Assembly: GCA_902550555.1 (NCBI GenBank)
Contig: CACCZR010000003.1
Coordinates: 1-64,000 of the forward strand
DNA length: 64,000 nucleotides
Reading direction: 5' to 3'
Source of the DNA: an uncultured SAR116 cluster alpha proteobacterium
GTDB taxonomy: Bacteria; Pseudomonadota; Alphaproteobacteria; Puniceispirillales; Marisalimonadaceae
Below, one piece after another: positions 1 through 9,231 of this stretch. The stretch's first letter is position 1. Each line of letters starts with the position of its first letter. Both the position numbers and the translations under genes were made by a program. Under the pieces are notes generated by a model. It had not been told where the DNA came from. It saw only the letters and a list, made by a program, of their open reading frames with translations, and did not search any database.

Positions 1-208
1 GATCAATTTTGTTTATTTTTGCAAAATTTTCAATTTCGTCATCTTCTTTTTGAGAACTTGTTGCAATAATTATTGGATGGTTTTCTGCTACTAACTTACA
101 TCTTTTCAAAATAATATCAATTAACTTTTGACCATTAATATTAGTAAAAACTTTTTTTGGCAGTCTTGTTGAAGATAATCTAGCAAAAACAATCAATCCA
201 ATTTTCAT
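1..208 (-). CDS. SpsF-like cytidylyltransferase / glycosyltransferase family protein (3' end cut by window)
   Basis: The ATG is at 206-208 on the minus strand and the frame stays open to base 1, giving the first 69 residues. They begin MKIGLIVFARLSSTRLPKK, the nucleotide-binding start (FARxxSTRLPxK) of the SpsF/KdsB-like cytidylyltransferases that activate acidic sugars with CMP. This is the last visible gene of the long minus-strand polysaccharide cluster and starts 17 bases after the stop of the GT2 fusion gene. SpsF proteins often pair with SpsE (NeuB-family) synthases, and a NeuB-family gene lies at 6.3-7.2 kb. A KdsB identity cannot be excluded from the fragment. Family call is good; substrate unknown. 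Confidence 0.7.
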   Translation of the reverse strand, partial: MKIGLIVFARLSSTRLPKKVFTNINGQKLIDIILKRCKLVAENHPIIIATSSQKEDDEIENFAKINKID

Positions 209-225
209 AAAATTATCTCATAAAT

Positions 226-1596
226 TTATTCAAAAGATTTGATATTTTTAGATAATATCTTTGCTAATTGCCAAGATTTATTTGATGAAATTTGCAAGGA
301 TCCAATTTCGTCTACCTCAATATGACCAATTTTTTTGAACTTATTTATATTTTTAAAATAATAACCTCTTTTAAAAACAAAAATTCCACCTGAAGATTTA
401 TAAATATTGTCCTCTTCATGATGAATATATTTTTTTTGAGAAAGAGGAATTAAGCCAGTTCCTTTATGCTTGAACAATAAATCTTCAGATTGTCTTACAC
501 CTAAAACAGCCTCCGTATCAAATAATTCTAAAGCGTCAATTGCCATGTCAATCGAATAAGTTTTTCTGAATGGATATTCAATTGATAATAAACAAATAGT
601 ATCAAAATTTCTCATTTTTTTTGGAAGTTTATTAAATAGATCTGTCAAAGTTTTATCTAAACCGTCATGAATAAGAGCTAACTTCCAATTCCTATGAAAA
701 AATTTTACAGACCTACCATACTTTTGATCTAAATATTTTTGTAAATTTCTATCTGGACAAGTAATAATTACATTAGTTATATTTTTTGCATTCAAAGCAG
801 CCTCAATAGTCCAATCTATAACTAATTTATTTCCTAATTTTCTTAGTCCCAATGAATTTGTATCAACCGAATGACCTCTTATAGGTATGATTGCAATTGT
901 TTTTTTTGTTTTATCTGATTTTTTATTATTAACTTTACGTATCATTTTAGATCTTGTTTCTAATAATAAATCTTCATTTTTAGTTAGATTTTGATCATGT
1001 TGACGATAATAAAAAAGTGGTAAATTTATATTTTTAACTCCAAATTTATTAATGAATCTTAACCATAAATCCCAACCATCTTGACAATTAAAATCTTCAT
1101 CATAACCATTTAGAATTTCCAAACATTCTCTTTTTATCATTGTGCATGCACCATGTGCTGGCTGGTTAAACAATGTGACTTCTTCAAAATTATGTCTTTT
1201 AAATATACCCAATTCATTATTTTTAGGATCAACTAAGTAATAATCTGAAAAAACTAATCCTATTTTCGGATTTTTTTCTAATTCATTTACCATTATTTCA
1301 ATTGCTTTTTCGTGAAAATAATCATCAGCATCTAGTCTAATAATATATTTTCCGTCAGTTCTAGAAAGTGCTAAATTATTTGTACGATTTAATCCAATAT
1401 TTTTTTGATAAATCATCTTTACTTTTTTATTTTTGTAATACTTGTCTATGATTTCTTTTGAGTTATCTTCAGACTCATTATCTATAATTAATAATTCAAA
1501 GTTTCTATATGTTTGTTTTAAAACACTATCTATAGCTTTTTTAACAAAGGAACCATAGTTGTGGTTTACTATGTAAATGCTAACTTTAACTGACAT
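226..1596 (-). CDS. Fusion: GT2 glycosyltransferase plus degenerate CMP-sugar cytidylyltransferase domain
   Basis: 456 aa with two domains. Residues about 4-200 are a family-2 (GT-A) glycosyltransferase: it opens VSIYIVNHNYGSF, has the LDADDY metal/nucleotide motif at 88-93 and a GWDLWLR acceptor-region motif near 174. Residues about 231-456 resemble acylneuraminate cytidylyltransferase (IIPIRGHS at 236-243, DWTIEAAL at 261). In normal NeuA the first motif is IPARGGSK followed by a basic stretch. Here the lysine after GS is replaced (GHSV) and the next basic residues are mostly lost, so this domain may bind rather than make CMP-sugar. The start abuts the stop of the upstream asnB with no gap, indicating translational coupling. 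GT2 transfer of an acidic sugar is inferred. Confidence 0.8.
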   Translation of the reverse strand: MSVKVSIYIVNHNYGSFVKKAIDSVLKQTYRNFELLIIDNESEDNSKEIIDKYYKNKKVKMIYQKNIGLNRTNNLALSRTDGKYIIRLDADDYFHEKAIEIMVNELEKNPKIGLVFSDYYLVDPKNNELGIFKRHNFEEVTLFNQPAHGACTMIKRECLEILNGYDEDFNCQDGWDLWLRFINKFGVKNINLPLFYYRQHDQNLTKNEDLLLETRSKMIRKVNNKKSDKTKKTIAIIPIRGHSVDTNSLGLRKLGNKLVIDWTIEAALNAKNITNVIITCPDRNLQKYLDQKYGRSVKFFHRNWKLALIHDGLDKTLTDLFNKLPKKMRNFDTICLLSIEYPFRKTYSIDMAIDALELFDTEAVLGVRQSEDLLFKHKGTGLIPLSQKKYIHHEEDNIYKSSGGIFVFKRGYYFKNINKFKKIGHIEVDEIGSLQISSNKSWQLAKILSKNIKSFE

Positions 1597-3417
1597 TTAT
1601 GAATAAGTTTCTAAAAATATTTTTGATGATACAAAAGAAAATAAAAATTTTGATAATGAATTATCATATAAATCATTGTTCAAAAACTCAATAAATCTTT
1701 TTTTGTCAACAATATCAAATATGGGGCTATCATTAATAAGTTTGTCAACTATATTTCTATCTTTCAAATCTACTAAAGACAAAATACTTGCATTAAATCC
1801 TCTTTTCCTAGTATCCAATAAAACCTGTTTGGTTACAATTTCTCTCATTGATTCTCTTAATGGCCATTTTGGATACCCATTTTGAATCAATAAATGGTTG
1901 GGAATTTGATAGGCAAATTCGACAAGGTTTTTATCCAAAAATGGTGACCTATTTTCTACAGAGTACATCATTGAATTCATATCATCTGCTCTCAAAATTA
2001 CTGGTACTATTTCGTGATTGAGCTCATTTAGCATTCTATTTCTCAAAAAATTTTCACTATAATTTTCTTCTTCAAAATTCAAATCAATTGGATCAATCAT
2101 TAATGAATTGAAATATTTATTATTTTGATATAAATGTTTTTCAATATCTATTTTATTTTTAAAATTAGTTATATTTTTTAAGAGAGGATTGTTCTCCCAT
2201 CGACCATATGTATTTTTCCAATCTTTTATAAGATTGTCAAAGTTATTAGTATTTGCATTTTCATATAACCAAAATCTGTAATGATCATAATATCCACTAA
2301 AAATTTCATCTGCGCCAGTTCCAGAAATTACAACTTTAAAGCCTTTTTGAGAAACCATTTTAGATAAAAAATTATGTACATAATATGATATAGTAGGGAT
2401 TGGTGCTTCAAAATATGAAATTATTTCTTTCATATTTTCAAAAAAACTTATTTTTGAGACTTGTGAAAAATATGAATTACAATCCAAATCATTAATTGTT
2501 TTATTTATATTTAAATATTCATTATATCTCTCATCGTCGTCTATTACCGAAAACGAATTTACATCATAGTTAAAAATTTTCTTGGCCATTGAAGCTAAAG
2601 AAGTAGAGTCAATTCCTCCACTTAGGCAAAAAGCTAATGGAACATCTGATCTAAGACATAATTTCATTGAATTAAATAATTTTTCTCTTAGTTCAGATTT
2701 TAATTTTTTTTTAGTGATTTCTTTTGGATTATATTTTAAATCCCAATATCTTTTTTTTTTAACATTTAAGTTTAAATTTATAGAAATAATTTCTCCTGGC
2801 TGCACCTCAAACACATTTTTAAAAAAAGTTTTTTTATCCTTAAAAATAGATCTAAATCCATTAATCATGTAAGATTTAATTTTAGGAATATTAATTTCAA
2901 GCTTTCTATTTAATAAAGCAGAAATGGCTTTTCCCTCAGAGCCAAAATAAAGAGTATTATTATCGTTTAAAAAAAATAAAGGCTTTTCTCCAAATCTGTC
3001 TCTACTTAAGTGCAAAACTCCTTTTTTCAAATCATACAACGCAAAAGACCACATACCTTCTAATTTACTTACAAATTCTAATCCCCATTCCAAATATGAA
3101 CATATTAAAACTTCTGTATCAGACTTTGTCTTAAAATTATAACCTTTAGATTTTAGAATTTTTGATAATTCAATATAGTTATAAATTTCACCATTAAAGA
3201 CTAATATAATATCATCTCTTTCAAAAGGTTGATTTGATAAAGGACTAGGGTCAATAATAGTTAATCTTGTATGCAAAAGATTTAGATGAATATTTTTAAT
3301 TTTTTTTCTTACAAAACCTCTTGCATTTGGACCTCTTTTCTTAAGAACATCAAGAGTTTTGTTAATAATATACTCCTGAATTTCTTGTGCCCCTATAGTT
3401 CCAGCAATTCCACACAT
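1597..3417 (-). CDS. asnB: Asparagine synthase-like amidotransferase of the polysaccharide cluster (first copy)
   Basis: 606 aa, full AsnB length. Cys2 (MCGIAG) is the glutaminase nucleophile once Met is removed; the class II glutamine amidotransferase domain covers about 2-190 with the GEIYNY motif near 76-81. The synthetase domain carries the ATP PP-loop SGGIDST at 266-272. In sugar clusters this family (for example WbpS in Pseudomonas O6) converts a uronic acid carboxyl into an amide rather than making asparagine. The dehydrogenase and UDP-glucuronate genes of this cluster make such uronic acids. Nine bases separate it from the upstream GT4 gene. A run of ten A in the coding strand (2751-2760) encodes lysines. 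Free asparagine synthesis is the alternative. Confidence 0.88.
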   Translation of the reverse strand: MCGIAGTIGAQEIQEYIINKTLDVLKKRGPNARGFVRKKIKNIHLNLLHTRLTIIDPSPLSNQPFERDDIILVFNGEIYNYIELSKILKSKGYNFKTKSDTEVLICSYLEWGLEFVSKLEGMWSFALYDLKKGVLHLSRDRFGEKPLFFLNDNNTLYFGSEGKAISALLNRKLEINIPKIKSYMINGFRSIFKDKKTFFKNVFEVQPGEIISINLNLNVKKKRYWDLKYNPKEITKKKLKSELREKLFNSMKLCLRSDVPLAFCLSGGIDSTSLASMAKKIFNYDVNSFSVIDDDERYNEYLNINKTINDLDCNSYFSQVSKISFFENMKEIISYFEAPIPTISYYVHNFLSKMVSQKGFKVVISGTGADEIFSGYYDHYRFWLYENANTNNFDNLIKDWKNTYGRWENNPLLKNITNFKNKIDIEKHLYQNNKYFNSLMIDPIDLNFEEENYSENFLRNRMLNELNHEIVPVILRADDMNSMMYSVENRSPFLDKNLVEFAYQIPNHLLIQNGYPKWPLRESMREIVTKQVLLDTRKRGFNASILSLVDLKDRNIVDKLINDSPIFDIVDKKRFIEFLNNDLYDNSLSKFLFSFVSSKIFLETYS

Positions 3418-3425
3418 AAAATTAT

Positions 3426-4676
3426 TCAGTTTAATTTTCTATTATAATTTTTTTTAACAATGTCTTCATAGATGACTAAATATTCCTTAACTAAATTAGC
3501 CCAATCAAATTTTTTTACTCTAATTAGTGATTTTTTTTTATACTCATTATAGAAGTTTTTATCAATTAGGATTTTTTTCATATAAAATGCTAAATTTTTT
3601 GAATGTGCGTCATTATCATACATTATGCCATCTCTTCCATTACGAATGACATCTATATTTCCAGGAGCTTTTGAAATTATAACAGGCAATCCAAAGGCCA
3701 TAGCTTCAATGGTTACAATACCAAAAGTTTCTATCTTAGAAGGCATTACAAAACAATCCGAAGAATAATAAGCTCTTAAAACATCAGTAGATGGCAAATT
3801 TATTAATTTATCTTCCTTACTTTTAGTATTTGGTTCATACAGATAAACTGTATCTAAAAGATTTAACTTTTTTACTTCTTCTTTAAGATAACTTACATCT
3901 TTTCCACCAATAATAATTGAAAAGTTTTTAATTTTTTGTTTTTTTAATAAAACCGCAGCCTTTAAAACAGAAGAAAAATTTTTTTTTCTATGGTATCGTC
4001 CAAAACATAAAAAAACAAAATCATTACAGTTGATACCTAAATCATATTTGAGTAACTTTTTATCTTTAAAATTTTGAAGATATGACAAACTAATTCCATT
4101 TGGTATTAACTTTATTTTTTCTAAATCTATTTTTAATTTTTTATACTCTTTTAAAACTGTTTTAGTTGAAGCTATAAATGTAGTGGCATTTACCAAAAAA
4201 GTTTTTGTTAATTTATTGACTATTGGATTTATTCTCATTCCATAATTAATACTTCTTGAGATCTGAATATCTTCACCTACAGCCCTAATTAAAAATGGAA
4301 ATTTAACTTTACTGTAGTTATAACCCAAAATAACTCCGATTGGAAAACTAAAAACTCCATGCCAAATAGAAATATCATATTTTGATTTCCAGTAATTTAA
4401 TAAAAGATAGTTTAAATATAAAAATGTTTTCGGATATTTTTCTATCATTGTCAAAAATTTTGGGGGAAAACTGACAACTTTGTATGGAAGATTCCAGGCT
4501 TCCTTTTCTAATTTATTTTTATGCAACCAAGATGTAAAAACTATTGGTTCATAACCATATTTAATCAAATTAACAGCTAAATTATGAAGTCCTATTTCAG
4601 CTCCACCACAATTTGGCAAAAAACTTGATGAAAGAAGTCCTATTTTATCGGCATTAATTGTTTTTTTTATTTTCAT
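3426..4676 (-). CDS. GT4-family glycosyltransferase
   Basis: 416 aa GT-B fold protein. The N-terminal acceptor half has the glycine-rich loop NCGGAEIGLHNLA near residues 22-34. The C-terminal nucleotide-sugar half starts near residue 215 (FLCFGRYHRKKN) and has the EX7E-type motif ETFGIVTIEAMAFG near 318-331. These proteins add one sugar from a nucleotide donor to a lipid-linked oligosaccharide on the cytoplasmic face. No signal peptide or membrane helix is evident. It lies between asnB and an unrecognised gene in the same transcription unit. Donor and acceptor cannot be read from the sequence. Confidence 0.87.
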   Translation of the reverse strand: MKIKKTINADKIGLLSSSFLPNCGGAEIGLHNLAVNLIKYGYEPIVFTSWLHKNKLEKEAWNLPYKVVSFPPKFLTMIEKYPKTFLYLNYLLLNYWKSKYDISIWHGVFSFPIGVILGYNYSKVKFPFLIRAVGEDIQISRSINYGMRINPIVNKLTKTFLVNATTFIASTKTVLKEYKKLKIDLEKIKLIPNGISLSYLQNFKDKKLLKYDLGINCNDFVFLCFGRYHRKKNFSSVLKAAVLLKKQKIKNFSIIIGGKDVSYLKEEVKKLNLLDTVYLYEPNTKSKEDKLINLPSTDVLRAYYSSDCFVMPSKIETFGIVTIEAMAFGLPVIISKAPGNIDVIRNGRDGIMYDNDAHSKNLAFYMKKILIDKNFYNEYKKKSLIRVKKFDWANLVKEYLVIYEDIVKKNYNRKLN

Positions 4677-4690
4677 TACAAATAAATAAT

Positions 4691-6280
4691 TTAAAATAAT
4701 AATTTAGCAAAATTTTTTTCACATTTTTTAAAATTGAATGCTTCATCTAGAGCTGTAGAAACATTTTTCTCTTTGAACCTAATTCTATTATATTTGTCAA
4801 TATAAGTATTTAATATATGACATCTTTTAGACAAAAGCTCTTTTCCAGATTTAAACCAAGGTCTAATTTTAGTATCAAATAATATAATTCCTTTATTTGA
4901 TAATAAAGCATCGTAAAATGCTGATCCAGCAAATTCAAAAATATAACAATCCATTTTATCGATTGCAGGTGAAATATTTTTAAAATCATAAAACTTTATG
5001 CTTTTATCTATTTTATAAAAAGGGTTGTCAATAACGCCCTTAGGATGAATTTTAATATACACATCAAAATTTTGACTTGAAAGATATTTATATAAATGGA
5101 TTATAAATTCAAATGTCAACACATCAGGAGTCTTAAACTCTAAACTTCCCATAAATTCTTCACCTAAAAAATTCCCAGAAACAATTAACAATTTTTTTTT
5201 ATTATTCAAAAAACTAATTTTTTTATTTTTTTCCCATATTTTTTGGTGATAAATTGAACCCTCGCTTTTAAATTTTATTTCAGACAAAAAAGGGAATAAT
5301 TTTTTTTCCTTTTTATATTTTTGGTTCTGTAATTTTGCAGCAAATGAACTATGGCAATAATATTGATTCAGATAGGGTAACTCGCTAAAAATCCATAACT
5401 TATCTTTAAAAAAAACTCTATCTCCTCCATGGGAAAACCTTATAACTTTTTTTCCTAAATTTTGATACATGTAGTTCAACAATCTTCCTGTTTCTTTTGG
5501 AGATCCTCCTAATAAATTATCACTCAATGTTTTACTGACTTTTTTACTATCTATTTTTTTTAAATTTAGAAAAGATTGTGATAAATCGTTTTTAACTTGA
5601 TAAGAAAAATAATTAATAGCATTGTTAGTTACTATAGGATCCGAGCTGATAAATTTTATTTTATTTTTGATTAAAAGTACTAACTGAAAAGTTAACTTTT
5701 CAATTTTTTTATCTACCTTATTTGAATTAGGCCATGACCAATATTCAGTTCTTAAAAAATTTTTTCTTATATTATTTATTTCAACAAATTCATTCATAAG
5801 TTCATTAGAGGTATTTACATCAAATCTATTCTGATTATTTAGATAAGAAAATTTAAATTCAAAAAAAATTCTTCGAATTATTTTCGATATTTTATTTTTA
5901 TTTTTGACAGTTCTTTTTTGAAAAAAAATGCTTATGTCATTCTCTGATACAACTTTTTTTGAACAATATAACAGATGAAATAAATGCATTTTATTAGAAT
6001 CATATTTAACTTTAAATGAATGTTTTTTAATTTTTGTTATATCAAGTACTGTCTTAAGTGTTTTTTCTGCACTAAGCATAATTTCGGTTAATGATATTAC
6101 AAATGCGACATAAACATCAGAATCAAGATTTTTTTTGATCAGAATATTTTGAAGTCCAGCATATATAAATGTACTTAGCTTCTTATAATCACTTAAAGTA
6201 TTTGGCCAAATAAAACCATCTTCAAAACCAAAGTCATTTTTTTTAACTGAAAAAATGTCATAGATAACTTTTTTAGACAT
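4691..6280 (-). CDS. Unrecognised polysaccharide-cluster protein, possible GT-B-type surface carbohydrate transferase
   Basis: 529 aa; I do not recognise a named family with certainty. The first 230 residues are helical, lysine-rich and without membrane segments. The second half has patches seen in capsule or surface-carbohydrate transferases with GT-B folds: SHGGDRVFF near 284, then YLNQYYCHSS, then a KIHPKG segment, then FEFAGSAFYDALLSNKGIILFD near the C-terminus, where a small loop before a helix often contacts the donor phosphate. It resembles in outline LIC12162-type or Kdo/CDP-glycerol transferases. It ends two bases before the neuB-like gene upstream on this strand (3-base spacing), so co-expression with nonulosonate genes is likely. 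Function is inferred only. Confidence 0.6.
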   Translation of the reverse strand: MSKKVIYDIFSVKKNDFGFEDGFIWPNTLSDYKKLSTFIYAGLQNILIKKNLDSDVYVAFVISLTEIMLSAEKTLKTVLDITKIKKHSFKVKYDSNKMHLFHLLYCSKKVVSENDISIFFQKRTVKNKNKISKIIRRIFFEFKFSYLNNQNRFDVNTSNELMNEFVEINNIRKNFLRTEYWSWPNSNKVDKKIEKLTFQLVLLIKNKIKFISSDPIVTNNAINYFSYQVKNDLSQSFLNLKKIDSKKVSKTLSDNLLGGSPKETGRLLNYMYQNLGKKVIRFSHGGDRVFFKDKLWIFSELPYLNQYYCHSSFAAKLQNQKYKKEKKLFPFLSEIKFKSEGSIYHQKIWEKNKKISFLNNKKKLLIVSGNFLGEEFMGSLEFKTPDVLTFEFIIHLYKYLSSQNFDVYIKIHPKGVIDNPFYKIDKSIKFYDFKNISPAIDKMDCYIFEFAGSAFYDALLSNKGIILFDTKIRPWFKSGKELLSKRCHILNTYIDKYNRIRFKEKNVSTALDEAFNFKKCEKNFAKLLF

Positions 6281-6282
6281 TT

Positions 6283-7170
6283 TTAATCTATTTCATAATA
6301 TTTTTTTAGTTTCTTTCTTTGAAAATTCTCTACCTCTATTATTTCACTTGGTTTACTTAACAAAGAAACAGAGGCTGCTTTTAAATCTCTCTTTAATCTT
6401 CTTAAACCATCTGGCTCTAAACTTGCACTGTGATCTGTACCTTTTTGAGTTCTATCGAGAGTAAAATGTCTTTCGAACCATTTTGCTCCTAAAGTATAAG
6501 CAACCAAGTCAACTGCAATTCCTTTATGATGCCCAGAAAACCCAATTGATAATACTTTATCACCATATAAATTTTTTAAACGAGATATCTCAAGTAAATA
6601 TAGTTCATTATTTTCGACAGGATACCCACTTATACAGTGATATAAAACAACTCTATTCAAACAATTTAATTTGTCTGCATGATTTAAAATCTGTATTTCC
6701 TCTTCTCTAGTTGTCATGCCTAGAGAGATATGAATTTGACCAGGAAATTCATTAAATAAAATATCTAGTACCCTTCTGTCAGTATTAATAGCTGATGGTA
6801 CTTTTATTAACTTTGGGTCAATAGATATTATTTCTTTTGCGCTAGTAGGATCCCATACGGAAGTACTAAAAACAACGTTATAATCTTCACAAACTTCTTT
6901 TAATCTAATATTTTGTTCTAAATCAAATTCTAAAAATTCTCTGTGCTCACCATATGTTTTTCCGAAAGAATTTATAGGGTTTGGATGTGGATTATTATAC
7001 TCATCATAAGTTAATAATTCCTTGTTACATCTTTTTTGAAACTTGACAACGTCAGCTTTACAGAATTCTGAAGCAATTTTTATCATTTTAATTGCTGTAT
7101 CAAAATTTCCACAATGATTACAGCCTATCTCTGCTATAACCAAAGGTTCTTGAATTGTTTTATCTTGCAT
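6283..7170 (-). CDS. neuB: NeuB/SpsE-family nonulosonate synthase, short form without SAF domain
   Basis: 295 aa TIM-barrel of the N-acetylneuraminate synthase family: [15 protein letters not shown] near 13-27, VVKFQKR near 41, and the C-terminal GFSGHHKG and [15 protein letters not shown] motifs (209-248) that hold metal and phosphoenolpyruvate. The family condenses phosphoenolpyruvate with a hexosamine (or its phosphate) to a nine-carbon ulosonate. Usual proteins are about 340-350 aa with a C-terminal antifreeze-like SAF domain that closes the partner active site; here the protein stops soon after the barrel, at KKYYEID. Its first 11 bases overlap the end of the UDP-xylose synthase gene. 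A NeuA-type gene and a HAD phosphatase lie within 4 kb. The exact sugar is unknown. Confidence 0.83.
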   Translation of the reverse strand: MQDKTIQEPLVIAEIGCNHCGNFDTAIKMIKIASEFCKADVVKFQKRCNKELLTYDEYNNPHPNPINSFGKTYGEHREFLEFDLEQNIRLKEVCEDYNVVFSTSVWDPTSAKEIISIDPKLIKVPSAINTDRRVLDILFNEFPGQIHISLGMTTREEEIQILNHADKLNCLNRVVLYHCISGYPVENNELYLLEISRLKNLYGDKVLSIGFSGHHKGIAVDLVAYTLGAKWFERHFTLDRTQKGTDHSASLEPDGLRRLKRDLKAASVSLLSKPSEIIEVENFQRKKLKKYYEID

Positions 7171-8101
7171 TATCTAATATTTTTTTAAAATATGCTATCG
7201 TCTTAATTAATCCTTTGTCAATTGGAATTACAGGTCTCCATCCAAGTAGTGATATGGCTTTATCTATATTAGGATTCCTTTTTTGTGGATCGTCCTCTAA
7301 CTTAGGGATAAAACTTATAGTTGAAGATGATTTTGTTAAATTAATAATTTTTTCTGCTGTTTCAAGGACATTTATTTCATTAGGATTTCCAATATTAATT
7401 GGTATATCAATTTTATTAATTTCCATTAACTTTATCAAACCATTAATTAAATCATCAACATAACAAAAAGACCTTGTTTGCATACCATCTCCATAAATAC
7501 TAAGTGGTTTGTTTTGTAGAGCTTGTACTATAAAATTAGATATAACTCTTCCATCATTTCTATCCATTTTAGGCCCATAAGTATTAAAAATCCTTGCGAT
7601 TCTTACATCTAGATTATATTGTCTAGAGTAATCCATAGTTATAGTTTCACCACATCTTTTACCTTCATCATAACACGACCTTATTCCAATTGGATTGACA
7701 TTTCCCCAATACTCTTCCTTTTGAGGATGCATAAGTGGGTCTCCATATATTTCACTAGTTGAAGCTTGTAAGAATCTAGCATTGGTTCTCTTTGACAGCC
7801 CTAGCATATTAATTGTACCCAATACAGCTGTTTTTATAGTTTGCACAGGTTTTTTTTGATATTGAATAGGAGATGCAGGACAAGCGAGATTATATATTTC
7901 ATCTACCTCAACATAAAGCGGAAAAGTTATATCATGTCTTACAAATTCAAAATTAGGATGTTTCAAAAGTTGTACAATATTAGATTTTTGACCTGTAAAA
8001 AGATTATCTACACACAAAACTTCATGACCCTTTTGAAGAAGTTTTTTACAAAGATGAGAACCCAAAAATCCAGCTCCCCCTGTTACTAAAATCTTTTTCA
8101 A
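7160..8101 (-). CDS. UDP-glucuronate decarboxylase (UDP-xylose synthase)
   Basis: 313 aa extended short-chain dehydrogenase. It opens with the Rossmann motif [11 protein letters not shown] (6-16), has YNLACPASP near 88, the STSEIYGDP block near 115 and the catalytic YDEGKR (Tyr-x3-Lys) near 144-149, followed by [10 protein letters not shown]. These blocks, especially ACPASP and YDEGKR, are typical of the decarboxylase that turns UDP-glucuronate into UDP-xylose (via a 4-keto intermediate) rather than of a 4-epimerase. It is cytoplasmic. It overlaps the neuB-like gene by 11 bases, so the two are coupled. It would draw on the UDP-glucuronate pool also used by the epimerase at 21.5 kb. No UDP-glucose dehydrogenase of the Ugd type is in the window. 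Confidence 0.9.
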   Translation of the reverse strand: MKKILVTGGAGFLGSHLCKKLLQKGHEVLCVDNLFTGQKSNIVQLLKHPNFEFVRHDITFPLYVEVDEIYNLACPASPIQYQKKPVQTIKTAVLGTINMLGLSKRTNARFLQASTSEIYGDPLMHPQKEEYWGNVNPIGIRSCYDEGKRCGETITMDYSRQYNLDVRIARIFNTYGPKMDRNDGRVISNFIVQALQNKPLSIYGDGMQTRSFCYVDDLINGLIKLMEINKIDIPINIGNPNEINVLETAEKIINLTKSSSTISFIPKLEDDPQKRNPNIDKAISLLGWRPVIPIDKGLIKTIAYFKKILDNAR

Positions 8102-8125
8102 TTTATTAATACCTTTAATATATTA

Positions 8126-9211
8126 TTAAATTATCTTTTGAACTATTTTTAGAAAATAATCAACGAATAATCTTTTATTATTAAGAAATGTAAAATAATT
8201 CTCTTGTCCATTTTCAGCAATGACTTTTAAAATCTTACTATTGTCTAAAAAATATTCAATTTTCATATCAATATCTTTAAAATCCCAATCATGAAAGACT
8301 ACAGTTTCCTTTGTATATAAATTTGGCCATGTTATCATATGATCCATTGATGGTTTCATTAGAGCTCCACCAGTAATAAAAACCTCAAAATCTTTGTAGT
8401 TAATTTCACCAAAACCAAAGGGAGACAAAATTAATTTAGTATTTTTAAGTTCATTAAAATAAGAAATTCTGTTAATTTTGTTTGAATTAGTGCTAAACCG
8501 TTTCAATTTTTTTCCAACCATCTTTCTAAAAAACCCAACACTATTTCTGTAGTTACTAGATCCAAATCTTATTTGAACTTCTTTCTTTCTATTATCAAAA
8601 TCACTTCGATGCCTTAAGGGGTTGAATAATAAAAAATCTAATTGTATTTTCTTTTGCAAAAACTGTTGATAGTTTCCAAAAAATCCATAGTTGTTAAAAC
8701 AACTATTCCATCCTAATAAAATTTTTTTTAAATTTACTTTTGATGTTAAAGGGAGACTCCATATTGGATCTTGGTCTTTAACATTAAGATTTTCATAAAA
8801 ATAGTGGCTATAAAGTCTCATCCCATATAATTTATCCATATAATAATTTTTATTCTTAAATATCTGATTTTTCATGTAATAATCCACATGGTCTAACATT
8901 TTAAAATGCATTACACCTGAACTATCTGATATATCTGAATAAACTAATTTTGATTTATTTTTTTTTAAGTATTCAAATTCGCTTAAGGTCCTATTTATAT
9001 TTTTTTCATCCCATTTATTACGAAAAAATTTTGAATCTATAAAAATTATATCGGCATTAGTAATTTGAGAATTTATTTTACTAAAATAATTGATATGTAT
9101 ATTACTTTCTTCCAATTGTAATTTATTCATCTTTAACGGAAATATGAAAGCTGAACTATTTGGAGTAGAAAACGGACTTGTTAATACATTAATTGTAACT
9201 TTATTCTTCAT
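8126..9211 (-). CDS. Putative CgeB-like (GT-B) glycosyltransferase
   Basis: 361 aa, no signal peptide or membrane segment. The C-terminal third has SPFGFGEINYKDFEVFITGGALMKP (around 255-280) followed by a segment that ends in a helix-rich tail. This matches the donor-side layout of CgeB-type or Glyco_trans_1_2 proteins, in which a glycine-rich loop precedes the acidic E (here YKDFE) and a short hydrophobic helix. The N-terminal 200 residues are unlike any family I know. It sits between UDP-xylose synthase and the NeuA-type gene, so transfer of xylose or the nonulosonate are possibilities, but nothing in the sequence fixes the donor. Confidence 0.6.
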   Translation of the reverse strand: MKNKVTINVLTSPFSTPNSSAFIFPLKMNKLQLEESNIHINYFSKINSQITNADIIFIDSKFFRNKWDEKNINRTLSEFEYLKKNKSKLVYSDISDSSGVMHFKMLDHVDYYMKNQIFKNKNYYMDKLYGMRLYSHYFYENLNVKDQDPIWSLPLTSKVNLKKILLGWNSCFNNYGFFGNYQQFLQKKIQLDFLLFNPLRHRSDFDNRKKEVQIRFGSSNYRNSVGFFRKMVGKKLKRFSTNSNKINRISYFNELKNTKLILSPFGFGEINYKDFEVFITGGALMKPSMDHMITWPNLYTKETVVFHDWDFKDIDMKIEYFLDNSKILKVIAENGQENYFTFLNNKRLFVDYFLKIVQKII

Positions 9212-9231
9212 TCATTTTAAATTGCGATTAA

